A stretch of DNA of 64,000 nt, from positions 248,001 to 312,000 of the forward strand of contig JAEYOK010000035.1 in assembly GCA_023411795.1 (NCBI GenBank), read 5' to 3'. The notes beneath the pieces are model-generated. The model searched no databases. It saw only the letters and a program-made list of their open reading frames with translations, and had not been told where the DNA came from. The translations under genes and the position numbers were made by a program. The stretch comes from Bacillota bacterium. GTDB taxonomy: Bacteria > Bacillota > Clostridia > DSM-8532. Below, piece after piece: positions 8,545 to 18,373 of the stretch (positions within the stretch are counted from its first letter, which is position 1; each line of letters begins with the position of its first letter).

Positions 8545-9744
8545 TCAATCCAATAGTATAGGTTCAAAACTTTCTTTCCACGGAAGACCATATTTATTTA
8601 GAGCGTCCATAAACGGGTCCGGATCAAATTCCTCAACATTATATACGCCGGGCTTTTTCCAGAGGCCTTTTAATATCATCATTGCACCAATCATAGCAGG
8701 AACACCGGTTGTATAAGATATAGCCTGCGAACCTACCTCATTGTAGCATTCTTGATGATCGCAAACATTGTAAACATAATAGGTTCTCGGTTTTCCGTCT
8801 TTAGTTCCCTGAATAATGCAACCGATATTTGTCTTACCCTTGGTTCTTGGCCCCAATGAAGCCGGATCTGGCAGAACAGCTTTTAAAAATTGTATGGGTT
8901 GAATCATCTTGCCTTCAAATTCTATAGGCTCTATTGATGTCATACCCACATTTTGGAGCACCTTGAGGTGATTCAGGTAATTATCCGAGAAGGTCATCCA
9001 GAATCGTATTTTCTTTATTCCCTTAATATTTATTGCAAGAGATTCCAGTTCCTCATGGTACAAAAGATAAATATTCTTCGGTCCGATTTCAGGGAAATCA
9101 TAGGTTCTTTTAATTTCTAATGGATTGGTTTCAACCCACTCCCCTTCTTTAAAATACCTGCCCTTGGCTGTTATCTCTCGAATATTTATTTCCGGGTTAA
9201 AATTGGTCGCAAAAGGATAGCCATGGTCTCCCGCATTGGCATCCAGAATATCTATGGTATGGATTTCATCAAAATAATGCTTTTGAGCATATGCACAGAA
9301 AACGCCTGTGACGCCGGGATCAAATCCGCTTCCTAAAAGAGCTGTAACTCCGGCCTTTTCAAACTTCTCTCTATAAGCCCACTGCCACTTGTATTCAAAT
9401 TTCGGAATTTCAGGGGGTTCATAGTTTGCCGTATCCACATAATGCACACCGGTAGCGAGGCAAGCGTCCATAATAGTCAGGTCCTGATAAGGCAGCGCTA
9501 CGTTTATAACCACATCGGGTCCAAAGCTTTTAATAAGATCAATGACTTGATTTGTATCATCAGCATCAACCTTTGCAGTATGAATTTTTGTTTTGCCCCC
9601 GTCTAATTTACGTTTGAGAGCATCACATTTTTCAAGGGTTCTGCTGGCTATTAATATTTCTTCAAATACTTCAGGATTTTGCCAGCACTTGTGAACAACG
9701 ACACTTGCGACTCCACCGGCTCCGATTATTAAAGCTTTTCCCAT
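8545..9744 (-). CDS. Carboxynorspermidine/carboxyspermidine dehydrogenase (saccharopine dehydrogenase family)
   Basis: A 399-residue NAD(P)-dependent reductase of the saccharopine dehydrogenase family. It would condense aspartate semialdehyde with diaminopropane or putrescine and reduce the product to carboxynorspermidine or carboxyspermidine. The Rossmann motif ALIIGAGGVASVV begins at residue 4. Central motifs are NVALPYQDL, GSGFDPGVTGVF and DANAGDHGYPFATNF. I start at 9744, because GGAGG lies nine bases upstream; the longer frame adds an improbable hydrophobic leader. The nspC gene follows directly. True lysine-pathway saccharopine dehydrogenase is the alternative, made unlikely by the neighbour. 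Confidence 0.87.
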   Translation of the reverse strand: MGKALIIGAGGVASVVVHKCWQNPEVFEEILIASRTLEKCDALKRKLDGGKTKIHTAKVDADDTNQVIDLIKSFGPDVVINVALPYQDLTIMDACLATGVHYVDTANYEPPEIPKFEYKWQWAYREKFEKAGVTALLGSGFDPGVTGVFCAYAQKHYFDEIHTIDILDANAGDHGYPFATNFNPEINIREITAKGRYFKEGEWVETNPLEIKRTYDFPEIGPKNIYLLYHEELESLAINIKGIKKIRFWMTFSDNYLNHLKVLQNVGMTSIEPIEFEGKMIQPIQFLKAVLPDPASLGPRTKGKTNIGCIIQGTKDGKPRTYYVYNVCDHQECYNEVGSQAISYTTGVPAMIGAMMILKGLWKKPGVYNVEEFDPDPFMDALNKYGLPWKESFEPILLD

Positions 9745-9909
9745 TAAACTATGCCTCCACATTATATATTGCTTTTCAATTAGAACGATTATACAAAAAA
9801 TCGGATAAATAATCAAATAGTTCTAATGGATTTATTATGAAATAAAATGACATTATCGATTGCACTAAAAATAAGCTAATGATAACATAAAGACGAGGAG
9901 GTGATTAAA

Positions 9910-10644
9910 ATGAAAACAAAGATTTGGGCCCATAGGGGAGCCTCGGCATACGCGCCGGAAAACTCCATGGAAGCCTTTATTATGGCTCACAAAATGGGAG
10001 CTGACGGAATTGAAATTGATATTCATCTTTCAAAGGATGGGCATCTGGTTGTTGCTCATGATGAGACTGTTGACCGTTGTTCAAACGGCAAAGGGCTAAT
10101 TGTCGAAAAAACCCTCAAGGAACTTTTGGAATTGGACTTTTCAAATGGTAAAGAAAATTATTCCAACACCCGTATTCCGACATTAGAACAGGTTCTGGAA
10201 TTTATAAAGACATCCGGTTTAACATTAAATATTGAAATAAAAAACGGTATCGTTTTATATGAAGGTATCGAGGAGAAAACTATAAAACTCGTCTCAAGTA
10301 TGGGGTTAGAAGATAAAGTTTTATACTCATCCTTTAATCACTATAGTCTAACTATTGTCAAAAAGCTCAATCCAAATGCTCCTATCGGGATTTTATCCAG
10401 TGATGTGATGGTTGACCCATATCTCTACGCAAAACATTTAAATGCCGTAGCATTTCATCCTTACTTTAAAACTCTTATGGTACCCGGCACTATTGAAAAC
10501 TGTAAAAAACACGGTGTTAAAATAAACACCTGGACTGTTGATAAACAAGAGGACCTTAATTGGTTGCTAAAAGAGAATATTGATGCTATCATAACCAATC
10601 GTCCTGACCTTGCCGTGTCGCTTAGAAATACTTTTGAAGGGTAA
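9910..10644 (+). CDS. Glycerophosphodiester phosphodiesterase
   Basis: A 244-residue TIM-barrel GDPD enzyme that hydrolyses glycerophosphodiesters to glycerol 3-phosphate and an alcohol. Signature residues are all present: WAHRGASAYAPENSMEAF at the N-terminus (catalytic His and Arg), GADGIEIDIHLSKDGHLVVAHDE (metal-binding Glu and Asp, second catalytic His), and LNIEIK. There is no signal peptide, so it acts in the cytoplasm (UgpQ-like). The start is the ATG at 9910, eight bases after GAGGAGG; an upstream in-frame GTG overlaps the ribosome site. An MFS transporter gene follows after 70 bases. Confidence 0.92.
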   Translation: MKTKIWAHRGASAYAPENSMEAFIMAHKMGADGIEIDIHLSKDGHLVVAHDETVDRCSNGKGLIVEKTLKELLELDFSNGKENYSNTRIPTLEQVLEFIKTSGLTLNIEIKNGIVLYEGIEEKTIKLVSSMGLEDKVLYSSFNHYSLTIVKKLNPNAPIGILSSDVMVDPYLYAKHLNAVAFHPYFKTLMVPGTIENCKKHGVKINTWTVDKQEDLNWLLKENIDAIITNRPDLAVSLRNTFEG

Positions 10645-10714
10645 TTATTATATAATTCAAATGTATTTCTAAAGATAAAAAAACAAAAAATAGAAAAATC
10701 CAAAGGAGAATATT

Positions 10715-11965
10715 ATGAAGCTGAATTACAAGCAAACATTTTTGATCGGTTTTGGTTTTTTCGCAAGCTCAATTGCATGGTCCATGTATAATGTTTATGT
10801 ACCCACTCTCCTGCAAAAATACATGGATAGTACTTTTCTAATCGGTATTGTCATGACTTTTGATAACATTTTCGGTGTTATCTTTCAACCTCTTTTTGGT
10901 GCCATTTCTGATAAGACCCAAACAAGATTCGGACGGCGAATGCCCTACATATTAGTCGGCCTTCCTATTTGCGCCGTAGCTTTTTCTTTGATTCCCTTTA
11001 CATGGTCACTGGCTACATTGATGGGTGTTGTCATAATTTTTAATTTTGTTATGTCCACCTGGAGAGCTCCTGTTGTTGCGCTTATGCCCGATATAACTCC
11101 TCCCCAATTCAGGAGCAAGGCAAATGGCGTTATTAATTTTATGGGTGGCTTAGGTAGCCTGTTTTCCTTCTTCATAGGAGGTATATTGTTTAAGATAGGC
11201 GGAATGCCTCTACCTTTTATCGCAAGTGCTATTGTAATGCTACTTGCTTTACTTGTTCTTAAGCTATTTGTACATGAAGAAAAATACAAGGCTGAGGCCG
11301 GTGTAACAGAAAATAGTGAGACTGTTGAAGTCAATGATAATAGTTCTGAAAAAGGAAAAAAGAAAGCCAGCCTTATCTTTATATTATTCGCTATTCTCTT
11401 TTGGTTCTGTGGATATAATGCAGTGGAAACCTTCTTCAGTCTTTATGTAATCAACACTTTAAAAGATACTACCGGTAATTTCTTGACAGAGGGCGATGCA
11501 TCACTTCTCCTCGCGTTTTTCTCAGTAACTTTTCTCTTTTTCTCCATACCGGCCGGATTTATCGGTTCTAAAATCGGTAGAAAGAACACTATAATGATAG
11601 GTCTTGCAGGAGTTACAGTACTGTTTATAGCCATGATATTTACCGGGAACATTTGGGTATTAAGAATTTTACTCTTATTGGGTGGCGCCTTCTGGGCCTG
11701 TGTTAATATCAATTCATTACCCATGGTCGTAGAGTTGGCACAATGGAAGGATATAGGCAAATACACAGGTTATTATTACTTCTTCTCCTTCAGCGCTGCT
11801 ATTATAAGCCCCATATTGTTCGGTTGGATACGAGATTTAGTGAAAAACTATGACGTACTTTTCATATATGCACCGATTGCATTTGCTTTGGCCTTTATTT
11901 CAATGCTGTTTGTTAAACATGGTGAGGTAAAAAAGGTTGAAGCCGGGGCCGTATCAAAAGCATAG
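10715..11965 (+). CDS. MFS transporter, GPH/SLC45-like sugar:cation symporter
   Basis: A 416-residue integral membrane protein with about 12 predicted transmembrane helices. A hydrophilic loop lies at about residues 190-215, between the two halves. The loop 2-3 motif GAISDKTQTRFGRRMPYILVG matches the glycoside-pentoside-hexuronide and SLC45-type carriers, which take up sugars with H+ or Na+. A second copy-like GSKIGRKNT motif starts the C-terminal half. A good AAAGGAG ribosome site precedes ATG. It follows the GDPD gene and converges on the ABC operon 15 bases downstream. The substrate cannot be deduced. Confidence 0.8.
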   Translation: MKLNYKQTFLIGFGFFASSIAWSMYNVYVPTLLQKYMDSTFLIGIVMTFDNIFGVIFQPLFGAISDKTQTRFGRRMPYILVGLPICAVAFSLIPFTWSLATLMGVVIIFNFVMSTWRAPVVALMPDITPPQFRSKANGVINFMGGLGSLFSFFIGGILFKIGGMPLPFIASAIVMLLALLVLKLFVHEEKYKAEAGVTENSETVEVNDNSSEKGKKKASLIFILFAILFWFCGYNAVETFFSLYVINTLKDTTGNFLTEGDASLLLAFFSVTFLFFSIPAGFIGSKIGRKNTIMIGLAGVTVLFIAMIFTGNIWVLRILLLLGGAFWACVNINSLPMVVELAQWKDIGKYTGYYYFFSFSAAIISPILFGWIRDLVKNYDVLFIYAPIAFALAFISMLFVKHGEVKKVEAGAVSKA

Positions 11966-11979
11966 TTGTCCAAAGACGG

Positions 11980-12738
11980 CTATTTTTCAAATCGGCTTAA
12001 AAACATTTGGGTACGCTCATTTTTAGGGTTATTAATCACCTGATCGGGCGTACCCTGCTCTACTATGACTCCGTCGTCCATAAATATTATATGATCAGCC
12101 ACATCCCTTGCAAAGCTCATTTCATGGGTTACTATTACCATGGTCATGTGTTCTTGTGCCAAACCCCTTATAACTTTGAGAATTTCTCCTGTAAGCTCTG
12201 GATCAAGGGCTGAAGTTGGTTCATCAAAGAATAATATCTTGGGATTCAGGGCGAGTGCTCTGGCTATAGAGACTCGCTGTTGCTGACCTCCCGACAATTG
12301 AAAGGGATATGCTCTTTCTTTATCAGATAACCCCATTTTCGCCAACAGACTACGTCCGATTTCAAGGGCTTCTGCCTTAGACTTCTTCTGGACTGTGATG
12401 AGAGCATCGGTTACATTTTTTATAACCGAATAATGGGGAAACAAATTAAAATTCTGAAAAACAAGACCATAATAGGCTTGGATTCTTCTCAAGTCTTTGG
12501 TATCAGCGTATACTGCTTTCCCGTCGGTTGTTTTAGCCGCGTACTCGCCCATATATATCAAATCGCCTGAGTCAATGGTTTCCAACATTGTTGCACATCT
12601 TAGCAAGGTAGATTTCCCCGAGCCTGAAGGCCCGATTATGGCCACAACTTTACCTTCCTCAACATCGAAGGAAATATCCCTGATAACCTCAAGGCCATCA
12701 AAATTCTTCATTAGATTTTTTACTTCAAGTATCTTCAT
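11980..12738 (-). CDS. Polar amino acid ABC transporter, ATP-binding protein
   Basis: A 252-residue ATPase of the GlnQ/HisP type. Walker A is GPSGSGKST (36-44), the Q-loop is in LVFQNFNLFPH, the signature is LSGGQQQR (about 149), Walker B is ILFFDEPTSALDP, and the switch His is in VTHEMSFARDVAD. It powers uptake by the permease and binding protein encoded directly upstream on the same strand. The order binding protein, permease, ATPase is typical of one-operon importers. The last codons converge with the MFS gene. Confidence 0.94.
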   Translation of the reverse strand: MKILEVKNLMKNFDGLEVIRDISFDVEEGKVVAIIGPSGSGKSTLLRCATMLETIDSGDLIYMGEYAAKTTDGKAVYADTKDLRRIQAYYGLVFQNFNLFPHYSVIKNVTDALITVQKKSKAEALEIGRSLLAKMGLSDKERAYPFQLSGGQQQRVSIARALALNPKILFFDEPTSALDPELTGEILKVIRGLAQEHMTMVIVTHEMSFARDVADHIIFMDDGVIVEQGTPDQVINNPKNERTQMFLSRFEK

Positions 12739-12799
12739 TGTCAGTGAAAGTCCTTTCGAAATTAAATAGCAAATATTTATCTTATTTTGAGACAGACCC

Positions 12800-13450
12800 T
12801 TACTTATAGTAGCTTACTTTCTTCTCCACCGATTCCATGACAAATGCTACTATATAGTTAAATACATAATAGAACACACCGGCTACAATAAAGGGGGTGG
12901 CCGTAGTTTGGGCCGATGCTATAGCCTTTGCTGCCGTGAACATTTCTGATACAGATATAACAAAGGCAAGGGATGTATCCTTAATAAGAGTAATAACTTC
13001 ATTAGTAATAGATGGTAAGATTCGCTTGATAACTTGAGGTAGTACTATTTTTATAAATGTCTGGCTCTTGCTGTAGCCTAGAATTTTCGCAGCTTCATAT
13101 TGACCAGAATCAATAGATTCAATTCCTCCACGATATATTTCTGCAAAATACGCAGCATAATTAATTACGAAACCTATAATAACCGCTAAAAAACGGTAAT
13201 ATCTAGGAAGAGTAATGCCAAATATATAATATGGACCAAAGTAAACAACCATCAATTGAAGCATTAACGGTGTTCCGCGCATTATAGATATATAAAGCTT
13301 AATCAAATTTCTCACTATGAAGTTTTTTGACATTCTCCCAAACGCAACAAATAGACCTAAGGGCAGAGAGAAAATCAATGTAAGCGCAAATATTTCAAAA
13401 GAAACAATCATGCCTTCGCCTAACTTAAGAAGCAAAACAGATAATTTCAC
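12800..13450 (-). CDS. Polar amino acid ABC transporter, permease
   Basis: A 216-residue membrane protein of the His/Glu/Gln/Arg/opine permease family with about five helices. The EAA loop that docks to the ATPase is visible as EAAKILGYSKSQTFIKIVLPQ (about 125-145), and RGTPLMLQL is the family N-terminal signature. A GTG start at 13450 is chosen because GGAGGTG ends six bases upstream; the longer frame starts at a TTG inside that ribosome site. Only one permease is encoded, so it probably forms a homodimer. Confidence 0.92.
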   Translation of the reverse strand: MKLSVLLLKLGEGMIVSFEIFALTLIFSLPLGLFVAFGRMSKNFIVRNLIKLYISIMRGTPLMLQLMVVYFGPYYIFGITLPRYYRFLAVIIGFVINYAAYFAEIYRGGIESIDSGQYEAAKILGYSKSQTFIKIVLPQVIKRILPSITNEVITLIKDTSLAFVISVSEMFTAAKAIASAQTTATPFIVAGVFYYVFNYIVAFVMESVEKKVSYYK

Positions 13451-13485
13451 AGAAGGCACCTCCAATTAGCCTTTTTTATAGAACA

Positions 13486-13513
13486 AAGGGCTATCTCATA
13501 AGGGACAGCCCTT
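13486..13513 (-). other. Intercistronic hairpin after the binding-protein gene
   Basis: AAGGGCT pairs with AGCCCTT in the 141-base gap between the binding-protein and permease genes. No long T-run follows directly. Such hairpins commonly keep the binding-protein mRNA in excess over the permease. Confidence 0.45.
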
Positions 13514-13591
13514 CTATAATGTTGATGTAACTATAAACCAATCACTATCATTCTGAGCTTAACCTATAGTTGCGAAGAATAATAATTAAAA

Positions 13592-14374
13592 TTACTTACC
13601 GATTATTGTTACATCTTTTCCAAACCATTTTTCTGAGATCTTAGCGAGAGTTCCGTCTTTAGCCATATTATCAAGAGCCTTTTGTACTTTATCTCTCAGA
13701 GCCTCATTACCGAGGAGGAACCCAACTCCGTATTCTTCCTCAGCCAGCTTCTCTTCAAGAACAACCAGCCCCATTCCTCTTTTTTGGATCTGATAGTTAG
13801 CAACAACCTCGTCCATGGCAACCGCATCAACAGCACCGGCTTCAAGATCCATAATAGCGGTGTTGTAGTCAGCCGCCTTTATGTAATCACCGAAAGTAGC
13901 AACCAATTCGGCTTCTTCCTCTAGGGCAGCTTCCGCACTGGAATCAGACTGTACTACAACAACCTTTCCCGATAAACCCGCAAGAGTTTTAATTCCTGAA
14001 TCAGACTTTACAACAAACACTTGGTTATTTGCCATATAGGGCTCAGACCAAGTATAGTCATTCTCACGATTATTCATAGTAAATCCGTTCCAGACACAGT
14101 CAATGTTTTTTGATGTCAATTCCATATCCTTAGAAGCCCATTCAATAGGCTGCAAAGCAAGCTCAAGTTTTAAACGCTTTGCAACTTCTGCTGCAAGCTC
14201 CAAATCAAAACCTGTATATTCTCCATCATCATCAACAAATCCCATAGGCGGGAAGTTCTGATCGAAACCTACAGTTAGGGTACCCTCTTTACTTGTTGCT
14301 ACATTCTTTGATGAACATGCGGCAAAACTGAATGCCAACATCACCATTAATACCAATGCAATAATTCTTTTCAT
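13592..14374 (-). CDS. Amino acid ABC transporter substrate-binding lipoprotein
   Basis: A 260-residue extracytoplasmic solute-binding protein of family 3. The signal peptide ends in lipobox FAAC (Cys20) and the mature protein would be lipid-anchored. The family 3 signature GYTGFDLELAAEVAKRL appears here as GEYTGFDLELAAEVAKRL (about 52-69). The ligand-binding Asp and Arg regions follow (WNGFTMNNRE, LSGKVVVVQSDSSAE). It delivers a polar amino acid to the permease and ATPase encoded downstream. The exact ligand is not evident. A strong GGAGGAG ribosome site is present. Confidence 0.93.
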   Translation of the reverse strand: MKRIIALVLMVMLAFSFAACSSKNVATSKEGTLTVGFDQNFPPMGFVDDDGEYTGFDLELAAEVAKRLKLELALQPIEWASKDMELTSKNIDCVWNGFTMNNRENDYTWSEPYMANNQVFVVKSDSGIKTLAGLSGKVVVVQSDSSAEAALEEEAELVATFGDYIKAADYNTAIMDLEAGAVDAVAMDEVVANYQIQKRGMGLVVLEEKLAEEEYGVGFLLGNEALRDKVQKALDNMAKDGTLAKISEKWFGKDVTIIGK

Positions 14375-14458
14375 CTTTTACTCCTCCACTTTAATAACGT
14401 AACTCATCACTATTTTAATACATCATCGTACTAAAGTAAAGAACAAAGTATGAAACTT

Positions 14459-16021
14459 TTATCCTTTAAAAGCCTTTGCCAGTTCAAACTCTTCTTCTAT
14501 TTCGGATGAAGGCTTTCTTGACAATAAGGAAGTTATAACTATGAAAATACAGGATACTATAAATGCAGGGAGCAGTTCATATATTCCGAATACTCCTCCA
14601 ATAGGTCTAATAAGCTTGTTCCATGCAAATACCATAATACCGCCTGAAACCATGCCCGCAATAGCACCAGATCTTGTTACTCTCTTCCAGAACAAGGAGA
14701 ACAGCATTATAGGTCCAAAAGTCGCACCAAATCCCGCCCATGCGAAGGATACGACTTCAAATATCACACTGTTTTCATTAACTGCAAGCACCATAGCCAA
14801 TGCTGCTATTACTAATAAAGTTATTCTTGTCATCCATAGAACCTGTTTATCATTAGCATCTTTTTTAACAATGCCATGATAAATAGTCTTTGAAACGGCT
14901 GATGCGGCAATAAGCAAATAGGAGTCAGATGAGCTGATTGTTGCAGCAAGTATGCCTGCCATAACAAAGCCGGCAAAGATCGGAACAAAAAAGTCCATAG
15001 ACATTAGTACAAATATACTTTCCGAACTGCTCTTAGTTAACAGTGCGTCAGGATATAGCACTCTTCCGATTATACCTATAGCAACAGCAGCGGTAAGAGA
15101 TATAGCACACCAAATAGTTGCCACTCTTCTGGATAGTTTAAGTTGCTCGGGCTTTTTAATAGCCATAAATTTCAACAATACCTGGGGCATACCGAAGTAT
15201 CCTAAACCCCATGAAAGGGTTGATATTATAACTAAAAATCCATATTTACCTGCTTCACCGAACAATGGCTTTCCTGTAGCCTCAAGCTGCTGGACATCAT
15301 TAACGAGAGTTGGTTGAGCTATACCAAAGAAATCAAAAAAGCCCGGTATATTTTTTGCATTATTTATTACTGTAGAAATTCCTCCGGCAGCAGTTATACC
15401 TACTCCTAGAACGAGGACCAGAGATATAAACATTACTATACCCTGCATAAAGTCAGATGCGCTCTCTGCAAGAAAACCACCTACGAAAGTGTAGATAATA
15501 ACAAATAATGCACCGGCAATCATCATATATAGATACTTCGCACCAAATAATGTGCTAAAAAGTTTACCTACTGTAATAAAACAACTTGAAGCATACGCTG
15601 TAAAAAATATCAGAATAAACAAGGCAGCAATTGTTGCAATAATCTTTTTCTTTTCTTTGAATCTGTTACTTAAAAAATCCGGAATAGTAATAGAATCTTG
15701 TGCTATTACCGAGTAACCACGAAGCCTCTTTGCTACAAAGAGCCAATTAAGATATGTACCGATGAGTAATCCTATTGCTGTCCAAATTGCATCACTTAAA
15801 CCAACCCAATATGCAACTCCAGGAAGCCCCATCAACAGCCAACCGCTCATGTCCGATGCTTCGGCCCCCATGGCTGTGACCCAAGGACCTAAAGACCTTC
15901 CTCCTATAAGATAATTATCACTGCTGGCACTGGCTCGCTTTGCATAATACAACCCTATACCAATTACTGTTGCTATATAAATACACATAGCAATGAAGAT
16001 TTGTAGTCTTTCCCCACTCAT
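14459..16021 (-). CDS. putP: Sodium/proline symporter
   Basis: A 520-residue sodium:solute symporter of the SSF family with about 13 transmembrane helices. The N-terminal helix, the GGRSLGPWVTAMGAEASDMSGWLLMGLPG region and the SSSDSYLLIAASAVSKTIYH segment match PutP, which imports L-proline with Na+. The C-terminus is short and polar. It is separated from the amino-acid ABC operon by 84 bases containing no clear terminator, but each seems to have its own ribosome site (TAAGGGGAG here). Proline specificity is inferred from family resemblance. Confidence 0.88.
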   Translation of the reverse strand: MSGERLQIFIAMCIYIATVIGIGLYYAKRASASSDNYLIGGRSLGPWVTAMGAEASDMSGWLLMGLPGVAYWVGLSDAIWTAIGLLIGTYLNWLFVAKRLRGYSVIAQDSITIPDFLSNRFKEKKKIIATIAALFILIFFTAYASSCFITVGKLFSTLFGAKYLYMMIAGALFVIIYTFVGGFLAESASDFMQGIVMFISLVLVLGVGITAAGGISTVINNAKNIPGFFDFFGIAQPTLVNDVQQLEATGKPLFGEAGKYGFLVIISTLSWGLGYFGMPQVLLKFMAIKKPEQLKLSRRVATIWCAISLTAAVAIGIIGRVLYPDALLTKSSSESIFVLMSMDFFVPIFAGFVMAGILAATISSSDSYLLIAASAVSKTIYHGIVKKDANDKQVLWMTRITLLVIAALAMVLAVNENSVIFEVVSFAWAGFGATFGPIMLFSLFWKRVTRSGAIAGMVSGGIMVFAWNKLIRPIGGVFGIYELLPAFIVSCIFIVITSLLSRKPSSEIEEEFELAKAFKG

Positions 16022-16177
16022 AAAGCTTCTCCCCTTAATTAATTATTTAATGCATAATTATACCAAATAAATTGTAATTATGCAATTTGTTTGGAAAAGC
16101 TTTTCATGCTTAATCAAAACTACTCCGAAATACCATATAAAGAATTACACGCAATCCAAATAATATACTATAAGGGT

Positions 16178-17104
16178 CTATTTTTCACCCCATAACTTTT
16201 CCGGATAAAGACCATCCGTCTTTAGCTTTGCAATAGCTTTTACAACTCTGTCCTTATCTTCCTTGTAAGTCACGCCATACCATTTATCATGGGATTTTAA
16301 CACCCTTACCGTAGCCTTATCTTCCTTAAGAAGTTCTCCGACTACATCCGGCAAAAAGAACTCAGCCTTCAATGGATTGGTCTTAATATTCTTGTCCAGA
16401 AATGCTTCAAATCTATTATTCAACTCTCCCAGAATGCTATTGGTAAAGCCCCACATATTCATGGAGACTATGCTTCCCGCGGGAATTGAAATCCATGTAT
16501 TACCATCGTCCAATGTATATGCTGCACCATTTTCCTTCTTCTCAATTCTTGTTCGTTCAATGATACCGGCAAGATTTCCATCATCGTTAACAGTACATAC
16601 CCCCCGCGCTACATGGCCGTTTTCTGTCAAGGTATTTTCTACGTTATAGCCAACCATGGCATAGCTATATTTTTCTTTGTCCTTTTCATTATTAAGGTAA
16701 TCATAAATTATGGAGAATGCTTTTCTTCCGTAATAATCGTCTGAATTTATTACTGCTAATGATCCATCTATTTTACCTAAGCAGCTTAAAACCGCGTGGC
16801 CTGTGCCCCAAGGTTTCACCCTTCCTTCAGGTACACTGTACCCCTCAGGTAAATTGTCAAGACTTTGAAAGACATACTCTACTTGAACATGCTTTTCTAT
16901 TCTGTTTCCTATTTTTTCTCTGAAATCAGATTCATTCTCTTTTTTTATTATAAAGACTATCTTTTCAAATCCCGCTTTTATAGCATCATAGATAGAAAAA
17001 TCTATTATCATGTGTCCTTGGTCATCAATCGGATCAATCTGTTTTAATCCTCCATATCTGCTGCCCATCCCAGCAGCCATTATCACTAGTACTGGTTTAC
17101 TCAT
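16178..17104 (-). CDS. NDP-sugar pyrophosphorylase-like nucleotidyltransferase
   Basis: A 308-residue GT-A-fold nucleotidyltransferase. The activated-sugar synthase motif is MAAGMGSRYGGLKQIDPID (9-27), where G-G-R-K bind the NTP. AVINSDDYYGRKAF supplies the metal-binding Asp (normally GD). The family makes NDP-sugars from sugar 1-phosphate and NTP. The overall length and the late WYGVTYKEDKDRV region match uncharacterised bacterial members annotated as nucleotidyltransferases, and not GalU itself. The gene is a single unit between putP and the AI-2E-family gene, so its sugar cannot be inferred. Confidence 0.78.
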   Translation of the reverse strand: MSKPVLVIMAAGMGSRYGGLKQIDPIDDQGHMIIDFSIYDAIKAGFEKIVFIIKKENESDFREKIGNRIEKHVQVEYVFQSLDNLPEGYSVPEGRVKPWGTGHAVLSCLGKIDGSLAVINSDDYYGRKAFSIIYDYLNNEKDKEKYSYAMVGYNVENTLTENGHVARGVCTVNDDGNLAGIIERTRIEKKENGAAYTLDDGNTWISIPAGSIVSMNMWGFTNSILGELNNRFEAFLDKNIKTNPLKAEFFLPDVVGELLKEDKATVRVLKSHDKWYGVTYKEDKDRVVKAIAKLKTDGLYPEKLWGEK

Positions 17105-17187
17105 ATTTATCCCCTCGTATATTTTAATAATTATAATTTAGTTCAAGCATTTACCATTATAACACTTAAACAAGAGGCTGGCGCACA

Positions 17188-18354
17188 TTACTCATGGATA
17201 CTGATTTTCTTCTCCTTAAGTTTGCGGTTTGTAATACGTCTAACAATTGTGTATAGTACAGCAAAGCCGGGAATCCCTATAAGCATGCCTGCGAGCCCGA
17301 AAAAGCTTCCTCCCACGATCAATGCAAAAAGCACCCACAAACCATCGAGCCCTATTGAGTCTCCAACTACCTTTGGATAAATCAAGTTACCTTCTAATTG
17401 CTGAAGAATGACAATAAATATAATAAACCAAATCGCCTTTTGGGGCTGTGCCATAAGTATAATAAAAGCACTAGGGATAGCTCCTATCCATGCTCCAAAG
17501 ATAGGTATAAGAGCCGTAATGGCTATTATTACGCTACAAAGCAAGGCATACGGAAATCCAAAAATCAACATGCCTATGAACACTAAACCGCCAAGGATAA
17601 GAGCCTCAATTGCCTGCCCTGAAATAAAACTCTGAAAAGTCTTATTTGCTTGAACACCCGTATCATACAGTTTATTTGCTGTTTTTTCAGGAACGAAGGC
17701 ATACATGAGTTGCTTAATAATCTTAATCATTTTCTCTTTCTTAGCTAAGAGATAAATAGATATAATAAGTCCCATGACAATGTTTATAATGCCACTGGTC
17801 AGGTTCTTAGTGAAATTGTAGATTTGTGGCAATGCAGCAGTTATAAATTGACTGCTCTTTGTAATAATTTCATTCCAATTAAGGGTGATATCGTTCCAAA
17901 TATCCCCCGAGAGGCCGAACCTGTCGTTTATATTATTAATAAACTTATTTATCGATTCAATATAATTATTCATATTTGATGTAAATGTGGATATACTCTC
18001 TTCCAACTGAGGTATTAGGAACAAAGCTATAACAGTAAAAAAGACGATTACCAAAGTAAAGGTGGCAAGTATTGATAAAGGACGGAGTGTTTTTCTGACG
18101 AAAGTTTTTTTAGAAGTCTTCATCTTACGAAAAAGTTTCTTTTCAAATAAGTTCATTAAAATATTCAAAACATAGGCAAAAATAACGCCTAATATAAAAG
18201 GACTTAAGACTACAAGGACTGATCCTAAAAATGCCAGGACTGCTTTAATATTAGAAACTGCAAGGTATAACAGTATTGCATAAGTAACTAAGAATAAATA
18301 TCCTTTTAACTTGCTTCCCATCTCATTAACCTTAAATTTATCATCATTATGCAT
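17188..18354 (-). CDS. AI-2E family transporter (YtvI/TqsA/PerM-like)
   Basis: A 388-residue polytopic membrane protein of the AI-2E transporter family (formerly UPF0118). About eight helices are arranged as an N-terminal group of three, a periplasmic amphipathic segment (ESISTFTSNMNNYIESINKF), and a C-terminal group. The conserved PxxxGxW motif appears as IPIFGAWIGAIP, and VGDSIGLDGLWVLFALIVGG is the family signature. Characterised members export autoinducer-2 or exchange Na+ and H+. The function here is unassigned. It sits 19 bases downstream of the Ca2+ ATPase gene and could be co-transcribed with it. Confidence 0.85.
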   Translation of the reverse strand: MHNDDKFKVNEMGSKLKGYLFLVTYAILLYLAVSNIKAVLAFLGSVLVVLSPFILGVIFAYVLNILMNLFEKKLFRKMKTSKKTFVRKTLRPLSILATFTLVIVFFTVIALFLIPQLEESISTFTSNMNNYIESINKFINNINDRFGLSGDIWNDITLNWNEIITKSSQFITAALPQIYNFTKNLTSGIINIVMGLIISIYLLAKKEKMIKIIKQLMYAFVPEKTANKLYDTGVQANKTFQSFISGQAIEALILGGLVFIGMLIFGFPYALLCSVIIAITALIPIFGAWIGAIPSAFIILMAQPQKAIWFIIFIVILQQLEGNLIYPKVVGDSIGLDGLWVLFALIVGGSFFGLAGMLIGIPGFAVLYTIVRRITNRKLKEKKISIHE

Positions 18355-18373
18355 GTATCTGTCTCCTTAGCGA

